Shown here one piece after another: positions 50,226 to 60,127 of a DNA stretch of 64,000 bases. Location of the stretch: NCBI GenBank assembly GCA_013350335.1, contig CM023534.1:2480001-2544000 (forward strand), read 5' to 3'. The stretch is from Chimonanthus salicifolius. Taxonomy: Eukaryota > Streptophyta > Magnoliopsida > Laurales > Calycanthaceae. The notes under the pieces were generated by a model. The model saw only the letters and a program-made list of their open reading frames with translations, did no database searches and had not been told where the DNA came from. A program made the position numbers and the translations under genes. Within the stretch, counting starts at the first letter, position 1, and every line of letters starts with the position of its first letter.

Positions 50226-50580
50226 TTTCAAAACAGTCTAAGTCTCAAATATTTTTCAGTCGACTCAAAGATAAATTCAATCGACGAAATTATGTAAAAA
50301 CTAAACATTCTTTGTCTCTGATAGTTTCAATCGACTTGAAAGATAGTATCATTCGATTGAATTCTGGAAACTTTGAATAGTCTAAGCCTCAGTTATTTTC
50401 AGTTGACTCAATCTCAAATTCAGTCAACTGAATTCTGTGAAATTTGAACATAATCAGGCTCAGATAATTTCAGTTAAGTTAAACCTCAAATTTGCCTACT
50501 AAATCTTGACGGACAAAATGTTCAATTTGAGAATATTCAGTCGACTGAATGTAAGACTCAGTTGATTAAATCTGTGAGAT
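50226..50580. repeat. Degenerate ~73-bp tandem repeats with CAGTCGACTGAA
   Basis: About five diverged units start near 50231, 50301, 50372, 50446 and 50520. Each has an AGTCTAAGCCTCA-like start followed by one or two TTCAGTCGACTGAA-like near-palindromes. Non-coding. Confidence 0.7.
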
Positions 50581-51107
50581 GACACTTTTTAATTGCATGT
50601 AATGCACTACATCTACTCTTTTGAATTGCATTTTTCTTTTTTTTTTTCCTTCATTTTCAAAAAGAATAGTTGGACTATGATGAAGGTCCAGATCTAGGGC
50701 TCTCCACTCTTTAAATAAAGAGACATATTTTTTTTTATTTAAAAAAAAAAAACCATGATCATATGTGCAACAAGCACACGATCCTTGTTTCTAAATTACA
50801 TGCCCTACCAACTACCGTGGGGCTTAAGTTTCTTTCCGAGTCATAGGCTTTCTTAATAATGGGTTTGGAAACCCACTATCGTAACAGAAGGTTGGAAACT
50901 CTTCAACGCGTGGATGAGGCCTTTGTCAAAAGTCAAAACTAGACTCACTAAATGTAGAGTTTAATTTGACTTGAGTTTAAATCGAATTAACTCAACATCC
51001 AGTTTTTTCTTAAAGATATCTTCTTCTTGTATTTCTTTTTTAAAATTCATTTGCTCTAATAAAATTATAAAAAATGAAAAAAAGCAAAACAAATAAAATT
51101 AAAACCT

Positions 51108-51297
51108 TTTTTAAGATCAAAGTATTCATGTGTCTCACCTAATTAATTCTTAAAACATGTGTAAACCTTTCAATTTGCACACACCGAATACAGAATAATG
51201 GAGAGTGGTCCTTTTTGTATTGAGAGTAGTTCGATCTCAAAAACTTCCCACGAATAAAGATATATTTTGACCACTAAACAAACTCTTTAATATTGAT
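51108..51297 (-). mobile_element. SINE family D, minus strand
   Basis: Reverse complement contains GATCGAACTACTCTCAATAC, GGACCACTCTCCATTATTC and AAAGGTTTACACATG, collinear with the copy at 23141-23353. Confidence 0.65.
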
Positions 51298-51798
51298 AAA
51301 GACAGATTTTTACTGAAATGCTAATCAGAATCAGATTGTCAATAAAACTAACAGAATCTGAAAGAAGATTTTGAGACCTTACTTCTTTTTTTTCACCATT
51401 GACAGTAAAACCCATTTAGAAAAACTATATCAACGCCACCAATCATTTCCTCTGATATTAGCCCCACTCCACCACTTCACATAGGATGGAAGGGAAGAGA
51501 ATCTCATACCCACATACATGCAACTTGCAACCCACGAAGAGGAAATTTGAATCGATACATTGACCGGTTAAGAATCTGAAATACTAAGATTGTATTGGGT
51601 TTGACACTTCAAATTTAATATATAATGAAATTATATTGTTTGATTATTAATCGATCGAGGGAGAAATTTACTGCTGTAGGAGTGGAGAGGATCCGAGGAG
51701 GTCCCTCGTGGATGTTCAAGATCCTCTAATATCATGGCACCACAATAGTTTCCAAAAATTTCCAAGTGAAATGCGTAGTTGGAGAATAATGACAAAAT

Positions 51799-52050
51799 TA
51801 GGGCTGAAATAGTTAAAATCCAATTGGATCCGAGTCAATATTTATAGAATTTGACCCACATTCTGAACCCATTTTATTTTAATTTTAGTCGGGTTAGGTA
51901 GGGTCAGATCAGATTAACTTGAAAACTCTTCAAACCGAACCGATCTGAATTCTATGTGGGTTTTTGTCTTCTCAACTCAATCCGACCTGCTGATCCAACT
52001 AGCATAACCCGACCCGCATGATTTCTTAGGTCGGTCGAGTTTCACCCCTA
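51799..52050. mobile_element. hAT-type MITE, perfect duplication
   Basis: Ends TAGGGCTGAAATAG and TAGGGGTGAAACTCG (right, inward). The perfect 8-bp duplication GACAAAAT flanks it at 51791-51798 and 52051-52058. Internal GACCCGACC-like motifs tie it to the element at 44381. It is 252 bp. Confidence 0.9.
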
Positions 52051-52164
52051 GACAAAATACACTCAATACTAAAAGAATGTCATTGTTAGAGGAACTCTTT
52101 ATTTTTTTTCTATGTTAGAGATACTCTACTTAATCTAATTAATTTTGAATACAATGCTTTGAAG

Positions 52165-52199
52165 TAGTGACTTTAATATCAGCCGATATACATATATAT

Positions 52200-52246
<47 letters not shown>

Positions 52247-52354
52247 GATCGATTTTTTAAACCTTTAAATATCAGTAGATATTTTAGGTTTTAATTAAAA
52301 AAAATTAAGTGAGAGAAATTTTTTGGCCCATAAAATGTAGAGTCTGAAACACTG
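52165..52354. mobile_element. Small MITE related to 2295-2421, with (TA)/(CATA) run
   Basis: Starts TAGTGACTTTAATATCAG and ends CAGTGTTTCAGACTC (inward). Internally it carries TACATACA units and a (TA)n run (52196-52247) and the AATTAAGTGAGAGAAATT segment of the family. Target duplication not clear. Confidence 0.45.
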
Positions 52355-52485
52355 TATTAAGGAAAAGTTTTCATCCAATTGACTTTCTGAAATTTTATTC
52401 TCAATTAATAGTTAGTCTCTCTAATCAAAATGATTATAAATTTATATTGAATGATTATTTCCCTTTTAAAGAGGCCTGTAGTTTT

Positions 52486-52494
52486 CTATATAAA
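52486..52494 (+). promoter_or_regulatory. Candidate TATA box upstream of IPT
   Basis: CTATATAAA fits the plant TATA consensus. It is about 740 bp upstream of the first IPT ATG, so it would imply a long leader. Weak evidence. Confidence 0.3.
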
Positions 52495-52936
52495 CAATAT
52501 GACTGGGAGAGGGATGTAAGCCATTACAACTTTCTTCGATCGGAGCGCCCCAAGTGAAAGGCAGGCAGTAGCAACGATCAAGAGCATCATTTAAGAGTGA
52601 AAGGTCCGAGAACAGAGATCAGAGATGATGGTATTTATATATATATAGAGAGAGAGAGGACACAAGTCTAGTAATGTGTGTTATGTGTGCAAAATTCTAT
52701 TGAATGTTGGAGGAGAGAAGCTTATTTTAAGCATGAAGAAATGAATAATTATACAAGCATTCAAAGAGGTAAGCCAATAAAACAAGGAATTGAAGAAACA
52801 GGGCAGCATTCATTCTGATTTCTGTAGGGCATAGCCATTGCCATTCCCATTCCCATATCCTTGACAAGAATTCCTGACATACAGTTGGCTTGTAAGAGGT
52901 CTTCTATACTTCATTAATTCGTTGGAACTCTCACAC

Positions 52937-53083
52937 TCTCTCTCTTCTCTCTTCTCTCTTCTCTCTTCTCTCTTCTCTCCCATTTTATAAGAATCTCAAT
53001 TGTTGTCACTCTCTTTACATTTTACATAAGAAAAAGAAAGGACCCAACTCTCTCTTTTCGGGTACTGAGACCCATCTCAATTT

Positions 53084-53125
<42 letters not shown>
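52937..53125. repeat. CT-rich leader repeats of IPT
   Basis: TCTCTCT-type 7-mers at 52937-52980 and a pure (CT)n run at 53086-53125. CT-rich runs are common in plant 5' UTRs. Confidence 0.85.
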
Positions 53126-53129
<4 letters not shown>

Positions 53130-53130
<1 letters not shown>

Positions 53131-53264
53131 TGAGCATCTCAATTGTTGACTTTCTGTACCCAAATCTCTCTTTTCTTTGTCTTGAGACTGTCTCAATTTG
53201 TTGTATCTCTCTCACACTGTTTTCTTTCTATGAGACTTGTTCTGTCAAACAGTTGGTGCAATAG
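53130..53264 (+). promoter_or_regulatory. Upstream ORF overlapping the IPT start
   Basis: An ATG at 53130 opens a 44-codon frame (MSISIVDF...) that ends at 53264, past the first IPT ATG at 53230 and in a different frame. If the transcript includes it, translation of the 53230 start should be reduced, while re-initiation at the in-frame ATG 53326 remains possible. Confidence 0.5.
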
Positions 53265-54240
53265 AGTCCAGTTCGTGAGACTCACTCTGGCGAGGCACTC
53301 CCGGCAGAGAAACAGATGGGCCCATATGGGTTGCAATCAAAACCGTCCAAAACAAAAGATACTAGTGATTATGGGTGCCACCGGCACCGGAAAATCCCGA
53401 CTCTCCATCGATATAGCGTCCCGCTTCCCTTCTGAAATCATCAACATCGACAAAATTCAGCTCTACCGGGGGCTCGACATTACCACCAACAAGATCCCAA
53501 TGCCGGACCGCCGCGGTGTGCCACACCACCTCTTGGGTGATTTCGACCCTGACTCCGAAGTCTCTGCTGCTGACTACAGATCGATCGCCGGTGCAACCAT
53601 AGACAATATATTGATGCGACGCCAATTGCCCATTGTCGTCGGTGGGTCTAATTCCTTCATCCACGCTCTCGTTTCAGACCTTTACGATACGGGCTTGCCA
53701 AATAACGGTTTCGGTCTCGGTCCTGCAGAATTCCGTTACAATTGCTGCTTCATATGGGTCGACTTGGCGCGGCACGTCCTTGACGAGTATCTATCACTGC
53801 GGGTGGACGAAATGCTCGACTCCGGCATGTTTGAGGAACTGGCCGATTTTTACAACTCTGGCCATTATGTTGGCCCCTGTAACGTCGGGCTAAAGAAGGC
53901 AATTGGCGTGCCGGAATTCGAGAGATATTTCAGGTGTTTCGGGGGAAGCGGGCGACACGAAATGGATGCAGCCAGAAGGCTGGCTTATGAGGAAGCGGTT
54001 CAAGCCATCAAGAATAACACATATGAACTGGTAGACAAACAGGTGGAGAAGATCCTACGGCTGAGATCATCTGGTTGGGCCTTGCATCGTATGAACGCCA
54101 GCGACTCGTTTCGGGCCGTCTTGTCATCCGATACGGCAAGATATCGGGATGCTTGGGAAAAGGATGTGTTACAACCAAGCGTGAAAATTGTGAAGCAGTT
54201 TTTGGATGGTGTGTGCTATCTTGGGCCAGATGCACAGTGA
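53230..54240 (+). CDS. IPT: Adenylate isopentenyltransferase (cytokinin synthase)
   Basis: A single-exon gene of 336 residues, as is usual for plant ATP/ADP IPTs. It transfers the dimethylallyl group to ATP or ADP, the first step of cytokinin synthesis. Visible: P-loop GATGTGKS (residues 49-56), the catalytic Asp74 in NIDKIQLYRGLDI, DRRGVPHHLLG, GGSNSFIHAL (138-147), the CCFIWVDL segment, DEMLDSGMFEEL, and a C-terminal EPSVKIVK-like end (QPSVKIVKQFL). DRRGVPHHLLG and the C-terminus fit the IPT1/IPT4-like clade rather than IPT3/5/7. The first ATG (53230) gives a Ser/Arg-rich leader of about 45 residues, possibly a plastid signal; a second ATG at 53326 would give 304 residues without it. The residue before the catalytic Asp is Ile, where plant IPTs normally have Ser. 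Frame intact, codons GC-richer than the surroundings. Confidence 0.95.
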   Translation: MRLVLSNSWCNRVQFVRLTLARHSRQRNRWAHMGCNQNRPKQKILVIMGATGTGKSRLSIDIASRFPSEIINIDKIQLYRGLDITTNKIPMPDRRGVPHHLLGDFDPDSEVSAADYRSIAGATIDNILMRRQLPIVVGGSNSFIHALVSDLYDTGLPNNGFGLGPAEFRYNCCFIWVDLARHVLDEYLSLRVDEMLDSGMFEELADFYNSGHYVGPCNVGLKKAIGVPEFERYFRCFGGSGRHEMDAARRLAYEEAVQAIKNNTYELVDKQVEKILRLRSSGWALHRMNASDSFRAVLSSDTARYRDAWEKDVLQPSVKIVKQFLDGVCYLGPDAQ

Positions 54241-55361
54241 GAGATGTCTGTTTTTTTTTTTTTTTTTTTAATTCCTAACTTTTCTTGTTAACTTTTGTAT
54301 CTAATCAATCGACACGGAAATCATTTTTGAGATATCGGCTGATACGCTGCAACATTTGGCCTCATTTTGTTAGATGGACTTGAGGCAAAACAAAATTTTG
54401 AAGAACATGGTAAAAATGTTCCATTTTCAATTATTTTATTTATATTTTATATTTTCTTATTTTATTTTAAGTCCAAGAAATATATATTTTTTTAAAAAGA
54501 ATAAGAAAAAGGCAAGATCACATTTTGGGTGTGATCACATCATCACAGTAACCGATATCGTGTAACACGCGAAACTGTGCTCTGTTTTTAGAAGCCAGAG
54601 CTGAAAGGGAATCCGTATGGTCCTAATGAATGCATCAGCCATCAGGATCTAAAACGTTCTCCTCGTCTGTACATCAGTGGGACCCACCCACACTTTTTTA
54701 TATGATGGGGTCCACCGTTGATGGATTTGTTGGTCCCACAACCTCTTTATGGGTGCCCCAAAATGGACGGTTGTAGAAAACCACATCAGAAGTTTGGCTT
54801 GAGTATGTCAATGCTTTAGACAACTGAAACACCTAGAGTAACAATAGAATGAATGAAGCCATATTTTTTAACTTCGGAAAGTTTAAAGATTAAAAGGATT
54901 GTTTGAATTTTGAAATGATCATAATTTGTAGAATTAAAAAAAAAAAGAACATCATTAATTTATTCAATCGTTATTTTTGTTGGATCACATATTTAAGAAA
55001 AGACATTTTCAACGAATCAATCACTATTCTTGCACACCCAATCTGTGAGTGATCATTTCACCAATTTTAAGATGATTCATGTAATCACGTAACTGTGGAA
55101 GTGCAATATAAGACAACACCAGATGTCTACTTCAAGAGTTCAAGGCAAGAAATAAGGTGTTCCATACACTATATGAAAGCTACCTAGTTGGAAATTTTTG
55201 GCTTTCCATGAAAATTCTGTATCCATAAAAATTGAAAAATGTTTCATAAACATCATATTAGATGGGGTGAAGAAAAATGAGTAACAATATACATTTTTTT
55301 TATTAGAAATGTTTCATAAATCACAATCGTTTTGTACAGTTGAATTTTATTTCTTAATTAC
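54241..55361. other. Downstream of IPT, non-coding
   Basis: Contains the IPT 3' UTR and one isolated ATATCGGCTGATAC motif near 54333. No gene seen. Confidence 0.5.
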
Positions 55362-55503
55362 ATATATCAGTCTCACTCAATATAAAAAAGGACCACTGTC
55401 TATTGTTATGTACTCAACGTATGCAGAATGAGAGGTTTACATATACCTTAAACACTAATCAAGTGACACACCTGAATACTTTAGTCTTAAAAAAAAAAAA
55501 AAA
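55362..55503 (+). mobile_element. SINE family D, plus strand
   Basis: AGTCTCACTCAATATAAAA, GGACCACTGTC, GAGAGGTTTACATATACC and ACTTTAGTCTTAAAA with an A run: the family D order in plus orientation, 5' truncated. Confidence 0.65.
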
Positions 55504-55974
55504 TTCTCTTAAATGAGTGTTGTATTGTAGTTTTTTTTTTTTTTAATCAAATTTTGTTAAAAAGTAAGTTGACTTGAAGCTTTTGTTGGGTGCACTCAGC
55601 ACCTTCCCAATTTGCTTTAGACTTCCTTCAACTTTTGGATAGGCTCTTACACTTAACTCGTAATGTGCATTTTTCTAAAGTCACTTATCTTTTACTCATC
55701 ATCTCCACTAAATTGTGGACTTCTTCGTACATGTCCCTCTAGTGAGAAACTCTACTGCAAAGCACATGGGCTGATCTTTCTCTTACATAGTTACATTAAA
55801 GACCATAAGAAATTGTGGTCCTCTCTTGGATGAAAAAAAAAAAAAAAACTATGATTTTTAAGCATTTCCTTTGGGAGCAGTTGCATAATGAAGCTCACCA
55901 GACTCACCTTACCAGTGCAACTTAAAGGGAAGTGAGATCAATCGTGCAATAAAATTAAGCCCATTACTGCCACA

Positions 55975-58060
55975 TCATGGAATGTGTGAAATCGGGCATT
56001 TTATTCTAATTCATTGATAAATCTCATTGCTGTCTCTCATCAATGACTGTTCACACAACAAAACTATCATGGCATAGAATGGAATACTCTCCCCTCATCA
56101 ATGACTCCTCACACAATAAACTACCATTCTGTCCTCCTCATCGTGACTCATCGCATAACAAACTACCGTACTGCAACATATCAGTTGCCTTGTAAACCTC
56201 TAGTTGCTTTCACTAAGATTTGAAACTAGGACCTTCAACTCGCTTGAATACTAATTATTAAAGACATTATCAATATGTGAAAAACTCTAAAGCTGATGGA
56301 ACATGTGATACCCTATTCTAACTGATATGTGAAAAAGTCCCACATCGGTTTGGAGGGAAGAGGGAAGAGGGGTAAGGGGTTATATGAGGCCACCCCATGT
56401 ACTCTTGTTTGAGGCCTTTTGGGCCTAGCCATGTGGGCCAAGGCCCAGGAACAAAACCATGCAGGTTCGAACTTGTGTGCGATGTCCAAAGTGGACAATA
56501 TCACACTTAGTCAAGTCCTAAGCCCTATATTTGAGTCGAGTCGTTACAGAATGCGTGGAATCTGACCATTTATTGTAACTCGTAGATGAATCTCAATATC
56601 ACTTTGGGCAATTTAAACCCGAGTTGTAATATATATTGAAGGGTTTTTTCTAAAGATGCACTATCTATCTTTTGGTTGTTAGAGACATCATCAATATGCC
56701 AAAAACTCTAGAGTTGATGAAAGACGTAAAATTAGACCCTTTATTCTAACTCCATGAATCTCAATATTAGTTTAGTCACTTTAAACCTAAGTTGATATAT
56801 ATATATATATATATATATGGATTTTTCTAAAAAGACCCTATCTTTTGATTTTATTTGAAAAGAACCTCAAAGGTTTTCATAATTTAAAAAAAGCCCCTAA
56901 CTTTTGATAATTTTTTTTAAAAAATGAATCCTTTGTGCTTGTAGCACAGAGTTTATGCATGTAGCTAAGTTAGAGTAACGTTCACTCCTAATGAAAGCCT
57001 CTCAAATTCTAAGACAATGTTACTTTGATTTTTTTTTCTTTTCTTTTATAAAAGAAAAAGGATGAACACAAATGGGGCAACATATAAATAGGAAAAAGAA
57101 GAGGCGGGTAAAGAAAATGTTGTGCAAACATTGAACTGGCACTTAAGAGGGAGTCGTTGGTCCATAATTAAGCCTAGATCTTAGAATGTGGAACTCACAT
57201 GGAATTCCAACAATTGGAGAATAAGAAGAAGAGTGTAGTGTAGTGTAGGCTTCCAACAATTATTATTGTCATTCTCATTAGTATTGGTATTTCATGTTGG
57301 AATGGTTGGGCAAATGGCGTAGACTAGGCAACCATGAATGAAGAGAAGAGAAGGCATGCGTGGGAAGAAGCAGCATGCGCAGGGTTAAGAAGAAATGAAA
57401 ACTAATCCCAAGGTTTCACCTGTTCTTCTTGTCTCCCAACTCCCAAACCCACACTTCTCTGCCACCCTCCACTCTCTATTCTCATCTATAAAACACTCCC
57501 CATATCCACTTCCATTTCCCAAGGCACACAACAAGCGTGCATGTAGGTCTTACAGCTTAGGTTTCCTATTTTTTATTCATCCATTATTTTGATATTAATT
57601 CTATTTAAAAATAGAATAAATTCGGTCCAATAATAAGTTATTTGAATCTCTCACTGTTAAAGACTGAACCAATACGACAAAAACTTCAGAGATCATACTC
57701 TAGGCATGAAAATTCTACCAGATACGTGACAAGTCATTAATAGAATAATATCATGCTTTTATGGCAACCTCCTCTAACGGCCTACACTATGACAACTATT
57801 TCTTTGAACCAAGTCTCCCTTTCTACCTCTCAAGGAGGTTTTTACACTAGAACCAAGTAGTCGTTACCCTAAGTTTCCATCACTAGGATTCAAATATATA
57901 TTATGATACCTTCTTTGATACTAATTGTCAGGGACTTGATTAATACACCAAAAACTCTAAAGCTAATAGAACACAAAAAATCAAGTCTTTTATCCTATAT
58001 AATGCTAGGTTCGCCCATGGCTAAAGTTAGATCCCACCAAACACATGAAAAGTTATCAAT
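55975..58060. repeat. Scattered repeat family E
   Basis: A segment like CAATATGCCAAAAACTCTAG, GATGAAAGACG and CCCTTTATTCTAACTC recurs in diverged form near 55975, 56245, 56679, 57650 and 57928. The copy at 56245-56620 is interrupted by the solo LTR at 56304-56548. A (TA)n run lies at 56797-56818. Its class is not recognised. Confidence 0.5.
56304..56548 (+). mobile_element. Solo LTR of the GTCGTTACA TRIM type
   Basis: Starts TGTGATACCC and ends GAGTCGTTACA (TG...CA). It carries AAGTCCCACATCGG, a TTATATGAGG signal and GTGGACAATATCACAC near its end, as in the LTR at 62146-62354. The flanks GAACA and GAATG are similar only in part. It interrupts an older repeat. Confidence 0.75.
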
Positions 58061-58065
58061 AAATT

Positions 58066-58275
58066 TCAACTATCACTCAAGTCAATAAGATCCAAACCCA
58101 ACTTGAAAAAGTAGGGTTTCAACTTTCACTCAAGTCAATAAGATCCAAACCCAACTTGAAAAAGTAGGGTTCAACTTAAGTTTTAAGTTGTTTAATAAAT
58201 GTATTATTTTGGATTGGGGTAATGCAAAATGTTGAAAAGGTTGCTTGGGGTAATACAAAATGATGAAAAGGTTGC
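58066..58275. repeat. Two short tandem duplications
   Basis: A 53-bp unit with CACTCAAGTCAATAAGATCC occurs twice head-to-tail, at 58066 and 58119. A 31-bp unit TTGGGGTAAT...GGTTGC occurs twice, at 58214-58244 and 58245-58275. Confidence 0.85.
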
Positions 58276-58392
58276 AATCTAATAGTTAAATTTCTAAATA
58301 GATTTAATAATTTGACATGATTTTTGCCTATTTAATTAATGAATTAAGTTAGAATCATCTCATTTGCTGAATGAGTTCAAAATCTCTACAGG

Positions 58393-58490
58393 TGAATCTA
58401 CTACCCTCTAGGGCACAACAAGACTCGAACACGCAACCTTCCACTTCCTGAGACAGGAGGCAACCAGTTGAACAATAGTCATATATAGCA
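58393..58490 (-). mobile_element. SINE head, minus strand
   Basis: On the minus strand TTCAACTGGTTGCCTCCTG (A-box) and GTTGCGTGTTCGAGTC (B-box) at tRNA-like spacing. The 3' body is not clear. Confidence 0.6.
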
Positions 58491-59136
58491 TAAGAAAGAT
58501 TGATTTAATAGATTGACCCTATTGCCACCTCACCTCAGAAGTCAGGCCCATCCTCATGTCAAGAGAACCATAGTGACAAAGAAACGGTTGATTAGGAACA
58601 GTATGCATTAGGTGGCAATTGGTCGATTTGGGTCAAATTAGCTTAAGGAATAGAGGCTGATCTGATCCAATTCAAATTATTTATATTTACTAACTTGGCC
58701 TAATCGAAATTAATAGTAGAAAATAAAAAAAATAAAAATAAAAAATAAGTTATCAATAAAAAATGAAGAACAAGCATTTTTTTTCTCATTTATATAGCGC
58801 ATTGAGTTATGTACTATTGGGGTAATAGGCTGGTATTTAATTGGAGTGTCTGTCGGATTAAATCCTAAAACCTCTCAACCAAATCAATTTGAATGAAGTT
58901 TAAGATATACTACCATCAATTGGATATCGTTTATCATAGAAAATAAAAATGACCTAGTTTAAATTCTTTTCAATCGGGTTAGGCTGGATCAGCAGGTTAG
59001 CTCAGAATTGACATTCTGGTTAACCTTATGAATGGATTTACTTATATCTTCTTCATGTCCGAAATAGGCACTTCCTATTGATGGACATCCTAAGATCTTC
59101 ATAGTTTTGTCTATATTTTCATAGTTGGCTATCTAC

Positions 59137-59539
59137 TGAGGATGAAAGTCAAGTGGGTCGGCCTGATTTTAATAAATCCAATCTAATTCATATAAAAAAA
59201 TTATTGAATCCGACTTAACTCGATCTGAATTTCTTAACCCAATCAAGTTCAAATTGCTAACCCGACTCAACTCGAATGCTGGCTCAAATTGCTTGTCCGA
59301 CTCAACTCGAGTGCTATATTAATTTTATTTAAATAGATCTGATTAAATCAATTCAGATCGGATCCGGTCAATTTTAAAATATTTGACCCGAATTTGATTT
59401 GAGCTTCTTCTCTTTTTTTTTTTTTTTCCCTTCAACCCAACTCCGACCATAATTTAAAAAAATATATAAAACCCAACCCTTAATTTCTTAGGTCATATGC
59501 GTCAAATTAAAATCCGATCCAACTCAAATTTCACCCCTA
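59137..59539. mobile_element. hAT-type MITE, GGGTCGGG family, decayed
   Basis: Left end TGAGGATGAAAGTC, right end TAGGGGTGAAATTTG (inward). Flanks CTATCTAC and GCACCTAC match at 5 of 8 positions. Internal CCCGACTCAACTCGA-like motifs match the family. Upstream, 58605-59020 contains similar GGGTCAAATT-type motifs and may be another, more decayed copy. Confidence 0.6.
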
Positions 59540-60019
59540 GCACCTACTAACTGAGTTTTCACTCCCCGACCAGAGACTAAATTACACTGTCAGCAAAGTC
59601 CAAATCAATCATCTGTGTGAGAGTTGACCCATCACCATCTAATCTTTGCCAGATGCCAAGGAGGCATGTGTGGGTCCTACAGTGTTCCAACCTAACCAAA
59701 TATACAAAGCATGGATGCCGTACATGTGGCCCCACTCCTCATTGGCATCTAATGAATAAGTCACTCGTGGATGATTTGTTGTGAGAGTCAATCAATTTGA
59801 AGGTCTGACCACATAGTTGTATTGCCTATATTATTAGACACTGGAGAATCTTCCTCCATTGATAATGTATATCATCCTCTTCTACTACTGATCAACACCA
59901 ACCAAAACGAGCAGAGAAAAGGACATCCAAGAAGAAGAAAACAAGAAGAAACTTTTGGGACATACACTAGTTGCTAAATATATCATACCAAACATTACCA
60001 ATCTACAGTATAATAGAGT

Positions 60020-60127
60020 AGAAGTCTTTAGGTTCATACGAAGTTTGCAGGTGATTTTGTATATCTGTGGAATTAGTCTCATCTTTAATATAAAATAGAG
60101 GATACCCATATTATTAAAAAAAAAAAC
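60020..60127 (+). mobile_element. SINE family A' 3' part
   Basis: TTCATACGAAGTTTGCAGG, GGAATTAGTCTCATC and GAGGATACCCATATTATT, then an A run. It is the plus-strand 3' half of the family at 10052 and 43930. Confidence 0.7.

Noticed and set aside
53143..53229. N-terminal extension of IPT
   Set aside because: The frame is open here only from a TTG codon; the first in-frame ATG is 53230.
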